Shown here: positions 6,719 to 15,031 of the stretch, in pieces
Layout of the letters: the number at the start of each line of letters is the position of its first letter
Position numbering within the stretch: the first letter of the stretch is position 1
Source of the DNA: JACKII01 sp963974445
GTDB lineage: Bacteria; Pseudomonadota; Alphaproteobacteria; Bin95
Assembly: GCA_963974445.1 (NCBI GenBank)
Contig: CAXBDI010000009.1
Location: 1 to 55,722 of the forward strand
Direction of reading: 5' to 3'
DNA length: 55,722 nt
Program-made: the position numbers and the translations under genes
Notes under the pieces: generated by a model
The model's database searches: none
Told to the model about the DNA's origin: nothing
Seen by the model: the letters and a program-made list of their open reading frames with translations, nothing else

Positions 6719-7975
6719 ATGACCGAAATGACAGAGCAACAGGTTCGCGACGAGGTCCGTGCTTTCCTGAAAGCGAAATGGGACCCGAACCTCTCGCTCA
6801 TCGAATGGCGCAACATCCTGGTCGATTCCGGCTGGGGCGCGCCGCACTATCCGGAGGAATGGCACGGCAAGGGCCTGCCGTCCGCCATGTCGCTGGTGGC
6901 CGACGAGGTTTTCCGGGAATTTGACGCGGTCGGGGCCGCCAAGATGGGCATCCGCACGCTGGCAGGCGCAACCATCCTGACGCATGGCTCCGACCCGCAC
7001 AAACGCACCTTCTTGCGCGGCATCCTGACCGGTGAGGAAACCTGGTGCCAGTTGTTCTCTGAGCCCGGCAGTGGCTCCGACCTTGCCGGCGCGACCACGC
7101 GGGCGGACCTCAAGGATGGCAAGTGGGTAATCAACGGCCAGAAGGTCTGGACCACCAGCGCCCACCATGCCGACTTCGGCCTGCTGCTGGCCCGCACCGA
7201 CTGGAACGAGGTCAAGCACAAGGGCCTCAGCTACTTCATTCTGAACATGAAGCAACCGGGCGTCGACGTGAACCAACTGCGCCAGATGAACGGCCACGCC
7301 AGCTTCAACCAGGTATTCATCACCGACGCAGTGATTGAGCCAGAGTTTCAGGTGGGCGAGTTGGGCGAGGGCTGGAAGGTCGCGACCACCACCCTGATGC
7401 ACGAGCGCCGCGGTGCCGACGGTGCCCGCCGCTACGACCAGAAGATCTTCAAGCCCGGCCGCATCTACCAGGAATATAACGAGGAAATCGACCACCAACT
7501 CGCGCCGTATATCTGGTACCCGCAGCGCACCGGGCGGGTCGATTTGCTGATCGAGCACGCCAAGGCCGCCGGGCGCTACGACGACCCGTCGATCCGCCAG
7601 GAAATAGCCAAGGTGCTGTCGCTTTCCAAATCCGCCGAATGGACCGCGCGGCGAGCCCGTGAGGCGCAGCAGCAGGGCCGGCCGCAGGGGCCGGAAGGCT
7701 CCATCGGCAAGCTCGCGGCCAGCATCGTGGCGCGCGCGGCCAACCGGGTGCACACCCAGATCGCCGGGCCGGACGCGATGCTGACCGGATCCGACTCGCC
7801 GATGGACGGCATCATTGCGGAAATCCTGGTGTCGACACCCGCCATCTCCATTGCCGGCGGTACCGACGAAATTCAGCGCAACATCATATCCGAGCGCATT
7901 CTGCAGATGCCGAAGGAGCAGCGCTCCGATACCGACCGCCCGTTCCGCGAGGTGCCGCGCAATCAGCTCAGTTGA
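6719..7975 (+). CDS. Acyl-CoA dehydrogenase, 418 aa (second of a pair)
   Basis: The partner acyl-CoA dehydrogenase. The start at ATG 6719 lies directly after the TGA of the first gene (TGATATG); the frame is open further upstream but that part is shadow of the first gene. Diagnostic blocks are QLFSEPGSGSDLAG and INGQKVWTTSAHHADFG in the beta domain, MNGHASFNQVFITDAVI, LGEGWKVATTTLMHER and the C-terminal GGTDEIQRNIISERIL. The insert after residue 240 (YNEEIDHQLAPYIWYPQRTG) is seen in larger members. Heteromeric assembly with the preceding gene product is likely, by analogy with FadE-type pairs in actinobacteria and proteobacteria. The pathway substrate cannot be stated. Confidence 0.92.
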   Translation: MTEMTEQQVRDEVRAFLKAKWDPNLSLIEWRNILVDSGWGAPHYPEEWHGKGLPSAMSLVADEVFREFDAVGAAKMGIRTLAGATILTHGSDPHKRTFLRGILTGEETWCQLFSEPGSGSDLAGATTRADLKDGKWVINGQKVWTTSAHHADFGLLLARTDWNEVKHKGLSYFILNMKQPGVDVNQLRQMNGHASFNQVFITDAVIEPEFQVGELGEGWKVATTTLMHERRGADGARRYDQKIFKPGRIYQEYNEEIDHQLAPYIWYPQRTGRVDLLIEHAKAAGRYDDPSIRQEIAKVLSLSKSAEWTARRAREAQQQGRPQGPEGSIGKLAASIVARAANRVHTQIAGPDAMLTGSDSPMDGIIAEILVSTPAISIAGGTDEIQRNIISERILQMPKEQRSDTDRPFREVPRNQLS

Positions 7976-7987
7976 GCGCCTGCAGGC

Positions 7988-8248
7988 CTATGAGCGGCTG
8001 GCGTCCTTGATGACGCGCCAGCCGACCAGCAGGATGACCGCGCCCAGCACGGCGAACAGAAAATTGCCGATACCCCAACCGCTGGTGCCGCCATAGCCGG
8101 TCTGCGCGGCGATCAGGCCGCCGACCAAGCCGCCGCCGATGCCGATCAGCATGGTGACGATCAGGCCGCCGGGGTCTTTGCCGGGAACGATGGCCTTGGC
8201 GACAAAGCCGACGATCAAGCCCATGATGATCGAGATGATGATGCCCAT
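7988..8248 (-). CDS. GlsB/YeaQ/YmgE-family (transglycosylase-associated) membrane protein, 86 aa
   Basis: A very small, glycine-rich integral membrane protein with three hydrophobic helices: residues 1-22 (MGIIISIIMGLIVGFVAK), about 27-46 (GGLIVTMLIGIGGGLVGGLI) and about 58-80 (NFLFAVLGAVILLVGWRVI). The PGKDPGG turn between helices 1 and 2 is the family hallmark. Members are linked to general and envelope stress but have no known biochemical activity. It is convergent with the acyl-CoA dehydrogenase pair, 12 bp away. GGAGAAGAG just upstream of the ATG serves as ribosome-binding site. Confidence 0.88.
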   Translation of the reverse strand: MGIIISIIMGLIVGFVAKAIVPGKDPGGLIVTMLIGIGGGLVGGLIAAQTGYGGTSGWGIGNFLFAVLGAVILLVGWRVIKDASRS

Positions 8249-8322
8249 TTGCTCTTCTCCAAGTTTTTTGGGTTGGCGACGGTAGCGGACGCTCTCTGCC
8301 GAGGATATCGTATCAATTACGC

Positions 8323-8937
8323 TCAGATTCTCTCATCTTGGAAATGATCGCGTATTTCAGCGCGAACGCGGGCCATTACATTCTCAGGGTCCCGGCCCGC
8401 CGCCTCCGCCCGGAACAAGGTCAGGTCGCGTATGCCGATGCAGGCAAGAATGGCTGAAAGATAGGGCGTCAGAAAGTCCGGCTGCCGCGCGGCCTCACCG
8501 GAATACAGGCTGCCGGACGCGGTGCAGATGAACGTGGGCCGGTCGCGCAGCAGGCCGATCTTGCCCTCCGGCGTGCTGCGGAACGTCCTGCCGAACCGCA
8601 CCACCTGATCGAGCCAGAGCTTGAGTACCGCGGGCACCGTGAAGTTGTGCATGGGGGTGGTGAGGAGGAGGGCGTCGGAGGCTTCGAGTTCGCTGATCAG
8701 CGCCTCGGATGCAGCAAACGCTGCGACACCGCGGGCCGCCTCGGCAGTCTGGTGGTCGCGCATACCGGCGGAGAAAGCACGGTCCACCGGCGGCGGCGGG
8801 TCGTCAGCCAGATTGCGGCGGATGACTGCGGCGCGCGGAGCCGCCACAAGCAACCGCCCCTCCACCGCATCGCCGAGGATGTGGCTGAAGGCCTGCGCGC
8901 GATTCGGGCTGCAATCGAGGCGGAGCAGGGTGTGCAT
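8323..8937 (-). CDS. FMN-dependent NADH-azoreductase (AzoR-like), 204 aa
   Basis: A flavodoxin-fold quinone/azo reductase that uses NADH and FMN for two-electron reduction of quinones and azo compounds, which protects against thiol-reactive stress. The N-terminal strand and phosphate-binding loop read LLRLDCSPNRAQAFSHILG, where family members usually have SPR..S..S. The flavin-contacting block PMHNFTVPAVLKLWLDQV and RFGRTFRSTPEGKIGLL match the AzoR pattern, as does ICTASGSLYSG. Length is normal (about 200). No clear operon partner: the next gene on this strand ends 383 bp upstream of its start, and the GlsB-type gene lies 74 bp downstream. Confidence 0.87.
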   Translation of the reverse strand: MHTLLRLDCSPNRAQAFSHILGDAVEGRLLVAAPRAAVIRRNLADDPPPPVDRAFSAGMRDHQTAEAARGVAAFAASEALISELEASDALLLTTPMHNFTVPAVLKLWLDQVVRFGRTFRSTPEGKIGLLRDRPTFICTASGSLYSGEAARQPDFLTPYLSAILACIGIRDLTLFRAEAAGRDPENVMARVRAEIRDHFQDERI

Positions 8938-9319
8938 GGGCGAAGATCGTCCGCGTTCGGTGAGATCGCCCCAAGGTAGTCGCAGCCGCCCGGTTCGTCG
9001 AGCACCGGCTGCTTTGCCTCGCTGATAGCTGGCAAGCTTTATACCTGGCCGAAGAGATCGATGGGATTGGCCGATGCGCGGCAGGCGGACGGGGTCGTTC
9101 GAATGTGGGCTATAGGGGAGTCCCCCGGTGTACAGTTTTCTGAGACAGAGATTGGAGCGATAGCGGCTCCCTGAGAGGAGGAGCCATGACGGACGAACGA
9201 AATACCCAGGTGGGCTTGGCGGAGCGCGCCCATCTGGCCCATCGGAAACTCCCGGTCAGCGCAACCGCGACGGCGTTTCTACTGCGCTCCATGCAGATCG
9301 CGGCATTTTTCGAGGCGCC
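8938..9319. other. 382-bp gap; weak small ORF and possible mobile-element edge
   Basis: No convincing gene. A plus-strand frame 9186-9422 (78 codons, MTDERNTQVGLAERAHLAHR...) has a strong GAGAGGAGGAGCC before its ATG, but its second half is antisense to the cyclase gene and no family is recognised. The stretch from TGTACAGTTTTCTGAGACAG (9129) to the ATG looks like the edge of an insertion sequence with a transposase leader, but no transposase reading follows, so at most it is a remnant. Confidence 0.3.
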
Positions 9320-12300
9320 CTATAGGCGGACTTCGCCAATCTCTTGCGCCGCTGCGATGCCGGCGCGCATACCCATGCCGCCGAAGGCTCGTTCGGCGCT
9401 GCCGGCGAGCGCCAGCGCTTGATCGCGATTACCGATTGCCAGGAGAAGCCGTGCGAGGCCCAACTCCGTCCATGCCGCGTCGTAGCCGCATTCCCGCTGG
9501 CGTTGCAGCGATAACGCTGTTTGCAGGGCATGGCGGGCACGCTCCGGGTCGTCGCGGCTCAAAATCTCGCCGTAGACCCGTTGCGCGATGGAATGCGCCC
9601 AGGGCTGGGTTTCGCTCATCGCAACCGCACGCTCTGCTGAACCCAGATCAAAGCTGCCGCGTCGCAGATCCAGTTCCGCGCGGAAGGCCAGGAACGCAGC
9701 GCGGTGGAAGCCGGTGCCGATCTGCTCGCCAAGATCCAACGCGCGGTCGAGGTCGGCCTCCGCCGCGGCCAACTCGCCGACATGCAGGAACGCCTGACCG
9801 CGCCAGCCATGGCTGACATAGACCCGGAACAGATCGCCGGCGGCGCGCGACAGTTCGATGGCCTCCTCGAAATCCGGTTCGGCGTCTTCCACCTCGCCAC
9901 GCCAACCGGTGACGACACCGCGGTAGAAATAGCCGGCGGCGCGGGTCGGCAGATGATCAAGCTTTTCGGCCAGAGCGACGCCCTGGTTCGCTGCATCGAT
10001 CGCGGCGTCGAAGTCGCCATAGACACCGAGGGAAAACGCCATAACGCTGGTGATGCCGGCGCGCTCCAAATCGTCGCCCAACTCCGCCATCTGTTCGATG
10101 TTGCGCTTTATGTATTTGACGCTTTCCAGCGGCTTGCTTTGTACGGCGAGAATTCGCCCAAGCAGATTGGCTGCATCTGCTGCGACGCGGGCGCCGCCTT
10201 CCGCACGTTCCGCCAGCTCGAACGCTGCCCTCGCCTCGGTGATCGCCTCCTCCAGCGAGCCTTGGATGTAGTGCAGCCGGGCGATCCAATAGTCGACTTG
10301 GGCCAGTAGGGCATCGTTGCCGACGGCGGCTACATCGTCGCGAATGGCGATCAGCGCGGATTGATCGGCCTGGATTTCCGCGCGTGTTCCGGGGACGCGG
10401 GCCCGGGCCAGCAACGCCTCGGCCTTCTGTGCCGTGGTGCTTGCGGCCTCGACGGCCTCGTTGAAACGCACCCGCGCCTCCGTATTGGCATAACGGGACA
10501 AGGCCAACCCGCCGGCGGTCAGGTAGTAAGGAAAGGCCCGGCTCGGTTCGCCGGCCTCGCGCCAATGGTGCGCCAGGATTTCCGGCGATTCGCAGACGAT
10601 GTCGGCGCGGGTTTCCTCCATCGCAGCCGCCGCCCGTCCATGCAGACGTTGCCGCCGGCCACGCAGTTGGCTGGCATAGGCCGTGTCCTGAAGCAGGGCG
10701 TGTTTGAACGCATAGGACTCGTTACCAGCGGTGCCGCGCCGGTACAGCAGTTCGGCCCTGACCAACTCGGTGAGCGCCAGGCGCAATCGCTCGGCATCGA
10801 TGTCGGAGATCGCCTGCAGCAGGTCAAAGCTGAAAGTGCGGCCGAGGATTGCGGCGACCTGTGCGACTTCCTTCACGGCCGACAGGCGATCCAATCGGGC
10901 CATCAGCGAGTCGTGCAGGGTCGCCGGTATCTGCAAATCTGGCAGATTGGCCGGCAATCCCCAATCCGGCTTGTTGGGCGAGAGCGCTTCGGATTCGACC
11001 ACCGCTTTGGTGATTTCCTCCAGATACAGCGGCACGCCGTCGGATTTCTCCAAAATCTGTTTTTTGACCAGCGGCGGCAAACCCCCGCCGCTGAAGCGGT
11101 CGATCACCCGCTCCGCATTTTGCCGGTCGAGGCGTGTGAGCTGCAGCCGGGTCGGCGTCACCTGACCCGGCCAGGAGGGATCCACCTCCGGTCGGTGGGT
11201 TATGACGATCAGTAACGGTAGTTCATGTACGCGGGCGATGGTCTGGCCGAGCAATTCGTTGGAACTGGGATCGATCCAGTGTGCGTCTTCTACCAGGATC
11301 AGCACGGGCCCATCGGCGCAGAGCATATCCAACTGCGTGCTAAAAAGCGAAAGGATCGCCGCCTTTCGCGCCTCCGGTGGCGTCGATAGCGCCGGATAGC
11401 GCTCACCGGTGGGAATGCCGCAGAGCATCGCCATCAGCGGCATCACCTGTGCGCTGTTGGCGCCGGGCAGGACGATGGTCTCCAACTTGGTCAGCTTGAC
11501 GTCCGGCGCATCGCTCGGCTGAATGCCGGCGGCTCGGATCAACTGCTCGGCCAATACATGGAAAGCGGTGTTCGAATAGAATTGCGAGCAGTCGTACAGC
11601 AGCGTCTGTGGCGCATCCCGGGCGACGGCGGCGCGCAATTGCTGCACCAGATGCGACTTGCCGATGCCGCCTTCGCCGGAGATCAGAACCACTTGGCCTT
11701 CGCCAGCGCGTGCGGTTCGCCAGCGCGCGAGCAGTAGCGCCGATTCTTGTTCGCGCCCAACCAATGGCCCCAGTGCATCGCCGCGGCGGGCCACGAACCG
11801 GCTTTCGGTGGCCGCCGTGCCGATGACGCGAAACAGCCGTATCGGCAGGTCGAACCCTTTCACTTTGTGGATGTCCAGATCCAGCAATTCGAACAGAGAA
11901 CCGATCAGGCGGCGGGTGTTCTGACTGATCAGGATCTGGCCCGGCTCCGCCATGGATTGCAGACGGGCGGCGAGGTTCGGCGAGTCGCCGAAAATCGCAT
12001 CCTCTTCCGCCGATCCATGGCCGATCAGGTCGCTGATGACCACCAGGCCGGTGTCGATGCCAATGCGCACGTTCAGCACCAACCCGTCTTCGATGTCGAT
12101 GGCGCGCACTGCATCGACCAGCGCCAGCGAGGCCCGGACCGCCCGCTCCGCCTCGCCTTCCTCGGCGACTGGGAAGCCGAAATAGGCCAGGACGCCGTCA
12201 CCGGCGATGCGGGCGACGTGGCCGCCATGCCGGCGAATGATGTCGGTGCACGTAGAATGATAGGCACTGATGATCCGGAACATATCCTCCGGGTCGCGCT

Positions 12301-12628
12301 CGGCTGCGATGGCGGTGGAACCGACCAGGTCGCAGAACATCACGGTGATCTGGCGCCGCGTCCCGTCGCTGTCGGTCTGCGGGATCAAGGGGGCGGGAGA
12401 AGTGGTTGCGGTTGGCTGCGGTTCCGGTGGGGTTGGCGCGGCAATGCTCTGATTATACTCGGCAATCGCCTTGACCAGGCGCTTGCGGTGGCCGAAGGAA
12501 ATCGGCAGTTCGCGCAGATCGTCTTCCGTCAGGTCGACCAGGATTTCGAAATCGATATCGTTCTCAGCAAGCATAGCCTCGTACTGGTCAAGGCCGATGC
12601 TTTTCAACCATGTGGCCATATCGGACAC
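9320..12628 (-). CDS. SAM domain - class III adenylate/guanylate cyclase - AAA-type NTPase - TPR signalling protein, 1102 aa
   Basis: A large cytoplasmic regulator. Residues 1-65 are a SAM domain (WLKSIGLDQYEAMLAEND). Residues about 95-280 are a class III nucleotide cyclase homology domain with both metal Asp sites (MFCDLVGSTA near 98 and RIAGDGVLAYFGFP near 143) and SPNLAARLQSMAEPGQILIS. Then follows an ATPase of the type found with such cyclases: PLVGREQE, Walker A GEGGIGKS (about 318), Walker B LILVEDAHW (about 443) and LIVITHRPE. The last 400 residues are alanine-rich helical repeats, TPR-like. The start is GTG with AAGGAG 7 nt upstream. Catalysis looks possible; the ligand sensed is unknown. 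No operon partner is visible. Confidence 0.88.
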   Translation of the reverse strand: MSDMATWLKSIGLDQYEAMLAENDIDFEILVDLTEDDLRELPISFGHRKRLVKAIAEYNQSIAAPTPPEPQPTATTSPAPLIPQTDSDGTRRQITVMFCDLVGSTAIAAERDPEDMFRIISAYHSTCTDIIRRHGGHVARIAGDGVLAYFGFPVAEEGEAERAVRASLALVDAVRAIDIEDGLVLNVRIGIDTGLVVISDLIGHGSAEEDAIFGDSPNLAARLQSMAEPGQILISQNTRRLIGSLFELLDLDIHKVKGFDLPIRLFRVIGTAATESRFVARRGDALGPLVGREQESALLLARWRTARAGEGQVVLISGEGGIGKSHLVQQLRAAVARDAPQTLLYDCSQFYSNTAFHVLAEQLIRAAGIQPSDAPDVKLTKLETIVLPGANSAQVMPLMAMLCGIPTGERYPALSTPPEARKAAILSLFSTQLDMLCADGPVLILVEDAHWIDPSSNELLGQTIARVHELPLLIVITHRPEVDPSWPGQVTPTRLQLTRLDRQNAERVIDRFSGGGLPPLVKKQILEKSDGVPLYLEEITKAVVESEALSPNKPDWGLPANLPDLQIPATLHDSLMARLDRLSAVKEVAQVAAILGRTFSFDLLQAISDIDAERLRLALTELVRAELLYRRGTAGNESYAFKHALLQDTAYASQLRGRRQRLHGRAAAAMEETRADIVCESPEILAHHWREAGEPSRAFPYYLTAGGLALSRYANTEARVRFNEAVEAASTTAQKAEALLARARVPGTRAEIQADQSALIAIRDDVAAVGNDALLAQVDYWIARLHYIQGSLEEAITEARAAFELAERAEGGARVAADAANLLGRILAVQSKPLESVKYIKRNIEQMAELGDDLERAGITSVMAFSLGVYGDFDAAIDAANQGVALAEKLDHLPTRAAGYFYRGVVTGWRGEVEDAEPDFEEAIELSRAAGDLFRVYVSHGWRGQAFLHVGELAAAEADLDRALDLGEQIGTGFHRAAFLAFRAELDLRRGSFDLGSAERAVAMSETQPWAHSIAQRVYGEILSRDDPERARHALQTALSLQRQRECGYDAAWTELGLARLLLAIGNRDQALALAGSAERAFGGMGMRAGIAAAQEIGEVRL

Positions 12629-12782
12629 AGGCGTACTCCTTCGCCCAATCGATCGTCCGGATCAGCGGGGGCGCGAACCCTGATTGTCAATGCCGCTCGC
12701 TGGACGCATGCTGCGATCCGCTCGCGTTATTATTACGCCAATAGTGCGGCGAGCGCGGTGTGGAATCAAGGAAAGGGTTGAG

Positions 12783-13589
12783 ATGCGAGTGTTAGTGACG
12801 GGCGCGAGCCCCGGAATCGGCGGAGTAACCTGCAAGACGTTGGCAAAGGCCGCGATTGCCAGAGGCAATTCGGTTCAGATCGCCGCCTGCGAGGTGCGGG
12901 AGACCGACGCGGTGCTAAGCCTAGCGGACGACCTGCGCCAGATGGGGGCGGAGGCCATCGTGTTGACCGGTGACCTCAGCGACCCGGACGTGCCGGCGCG
13001 GCTGGTAGCCGACGCGGTCAAGGCGTTCGGCGGTCTGGATGCGGTGGTCGGCAATGCCGGCATCACCTCACCAAGCCCCTTGGCGGAGTTGGAGTTGGTC
13101 AACTGGGACCGGGTGATGAACATCAACCTGCGCGGCAACTGGCTGCTGGCCAAGGCCGCGCACCCTCACCTCAAGAAAAGCGCCGAGCAATCGCGCAATC
13201 CAGGGTTTGTTGGCGTCGCCTCCATGTCCGGAATGCGGCCGCACCGGGGGATGGGCGCCTACAGCATGAGCAAATCCGGCACGATCATCCTCTGCGAGGT
13301 GCTGGCGCAGGAATGGGCGGCAGACGGCATCCGGGTGAACTGTGTCTCGCCCGGCATGATCCGCACGCCGTTGACCGAGACGACCTACCGCGACAACGCC
13401 ATTGCATCCGCCCGCACGGCGCTGGTGCCGACCGGGCGCATCGGCATGCCCGAGGATATTGCCAACGCCATCGCCTTTTTCCTGGGGCCGGACGCGGGTT
13501 ACATCACCGGGCAAAACCTGTGTGTGGACGGCGCGTTTGCAACCTCGATCCTGAGCCAGATCCCCGGACTGCCGACCAGCGGGTCGTAG
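12783..13589 (+). CDS. SDR family oxidoreductase, 268 aa
   Basis: A third classical SDR. The N-terminus reads MRVLVTGASPGIGG, the nucleotide-binding motif, followed by an unusually long first helix region (VTCKTLAKAAIARGNSVQI) before DDLRQMGAEA. VVGNAGITSPSP corresponds to the NNAG motif, and the active site is Ser in VASMSGMRPH and Tyr/Lys in GAYSMSKSGT. The C-terminus has GYITGQNLCVDGAF. ATG 12783 follows AAGGGTTGAG, a weak ribosome-binding site. It diverges from the cyclase-AAA gene, so 12629-12782 should hold promoters for both. Substrate unknown. Confidence 0.87.
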   Translation: MRVLVTGASPGIGGVTCKTLAKAAIARGNSVQIAACEVRETDAVLSLADDLRQMGAEAIVLTGDLSDPDVPARLVADAVKAFGGLDAVVGNAGITSPSPLAELELVNWDRVMNINLRGNWLLAKAAHPHLKKSAEQSRNPGFVGVASMSGMRPHRGMGAYSMSKSGTIILCEVLAQEWAADGIRVNCVSPGMIRTPLTETTYRDNAIASARTALVPTGRIGMPEDIANAIAFFLGPDAGYITGQNLCVDGAFATSILSQIPGLPTSGS

Positions 13590-13616
13590 CGGACCGGAGT
13601 AGAGGCCGCCAAAACG

Positions 13617-13659
13617 GCTTCACCCCGCGCAGAGCCATCCGACCGGCGCGGGGTGAAGC
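13617..13659. terminator. Bidirectional hairpin terminator
   Basis: A perfect 14-bp inverted repeat (GCTTCACCCCGCGC at 13617-13630, its complement at 13646-13659) with a 15-nt loop lies between the convergent SDR and LivK-type genes. AAAA precedes it, which gives a U-run for transcripts of the minus strand. It is well placed to end both transcripts. Confidence 0.75.
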
Positions 13660-13683
13660 TTAGCTTTCGAAGAGACCGCAGAC

Positions 13684-14775
13684 TTACTTGGCGTAGTCGT
13701 AGTCGCCCTTGCTCCAGGCGTAGAAGACGTAGCCCGGCGCTGTCACGTCGCCCTTTTCGTCGAAGCCGATCTTGCCGAGAACCGTGTTGAACTCGCCGGT
13801 ATCCAATTCGGCGATCACGTTCTCGAACTTCACGGTGCCGGCGGCCTCTGCAGCCTGCGCCCATGCTTGCACCGCGCCGTAGGTGTACAGCACATAACCT
13901 TCCGGCTCGATGCCCGCATCGCGGAACTTCTTCACCACCGGGGCCGCGTCAGGGTTCTTGCGCGGGTCCGGGCTGAAGGTCATCAGGGTGCCTTCGCCGG
14001 CGTCACCGGTGATCGACCAGTACTCCTGGGTCACCAATGCGTCGCCGCTAATCAACTGCGTGGCCAGGCCTTGCTGGCGCATCTGGCGGACGATCAGACC
14101 GGCCTCGGTGTGGTAGCCGCCGACATAAAGCGCGTCGATCTTTTCGGCCTTCAGCTTGGTCACCAGCGCCGAGTAGTCTTTCTCACCGGCGGTATACGCT
14201 TCGTAGAGGACCGCCTTGCCACCGGCCGCCTCCAGAGCTTTCAACGTTTCGTCAGCCAGGCCCTTGCCGTAGGCGGTCTTGTCGTGAACGATGGCAATGT
14301 TTTTGCCGGCGTAAGCCTTGGCCAGATAGTCGCCGGCCACCTGACCTTGCTGATCGTCGCGGCCGCAAACGCGGTAGACGCCGGGGCCGCCCTCGTCGGT
14401 CAGCTTCGGGTTGGTAGAGGCAGGCGAAATCTGGATGATGCCTTCCTCGTCATACACCGCCGACGCTGGGATCGAGGAGCCGGAGCAGAAGTGGCCGGCC
14501 ATGAAGACCACGCCCTTGTTGACCATCTGGTTGGCCACGGCGACCGCTTGCTTGGGGTCGCAGGCGTCATCGCCGATTTCCAGCTTTAGCATCTGGCCGA
14601 GCACGCCGCCGGCGGCATTGATGTCGGCCACCGCCATCTCCGCGCCAGCCTTCATCTGTGCGCCGAAACTCGCATACTGGCCGGTCATCGGACCGGCGGT
14701 CGCAATGGTAATATCGGCATGCGCCGTACCCGCTATCAAAGCGGCGGCGGCGACCATGGATAAGGTCTTCAGCAT
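13684..14775 (-). CDS. Branched-chain amino-acid-type ABC transporter substrate-binding protein (LivK/LivJ family), 363 aa
   Basis: A periplasmic binding protein of the Leu/Ile/Val family. Residues 1-20 are a signal peptide (MLKTLSMVAAAALIAGTAHA, cleaved before DITIA). The mature protein opens with TAGPMTGQYASFGAQMKAGAEM, the standard start of the fold, and contains GDDACDPKQAVAVANQMVN, with the conserved disulfide pair suggested by Cys in DDACDPK and the HFCSGSS loop. It stands alone: no permease or ATPase genes of the Liv type lie next to it, so it probably shares the transporter encoded elsewhere. It faces away from aapJ across 256 bp of shared upstream DNA. Confidence 0.92.
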   Translation of the reverse strand: MLKTLSMVAAAALIAGTAHADITIATAGPMTGQYASFGAQMKAGAEMAVADINAAGGVLGQMLKLEIGDDACDPKQAVAVANQMVNKGVVFMAGHFCSGSSIPASAVYDEEGIIQISPASTNPKLTDEGGPGVYRVCGRDDQQGQVAGDYLAKAYAGKNIAIVHDKTAYGKGLADETLKALEAAGGKAVLYEAYTAGEKDYSALVTKLKAEKIDALYVGGYHTEAGLIVRQMRQQGLATQLISGDALVTQEYWSITGDAGEGTLMTFSPDPRKNPDAAPVVKKFRDAGIEPEGYVLYTYGAVQAWAQAAEAAGTVKFENVIAELDTGEFNTVLGKIGFDEKGDVTAPGYVFYAWSKGDYDYAK

Positions 14776-15031
14776 AGTCTCAACTCTCCCAAATGTCGGC
14801 GATCGGCCATAACGATGCAGGCCCTAACCGGTGGTCAGTCTCGATTCTGAGTAGCATTTCCCGGGGTGTCATCGCAACGCTGATTCTATGATTGCTAAAA
14901 TGTATAGTGCTATAGTTCGATTGCAGCTTGCAGCGCCATCCCGTGGAATACTGGCGTAACAACTCGGAATTTTGTACAACGATGCGGGGTAAGCCTGCCT
15001 TGATGTACAATGCTCAAAACGGAGGACTGGG

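Noticed and set aside
11747..12781. 344-codon plus-strand frame opposite the cyclase gene
   Set aside because: Antisense to the SAM/cyclase/AAA region, composition typical of shadow frames.
13684..14775. The lone LivK-type gene as part of the aap operon
   Set aside because: It is transcribed away from aapJ and belongs to a different binding-protein family from AapJ.
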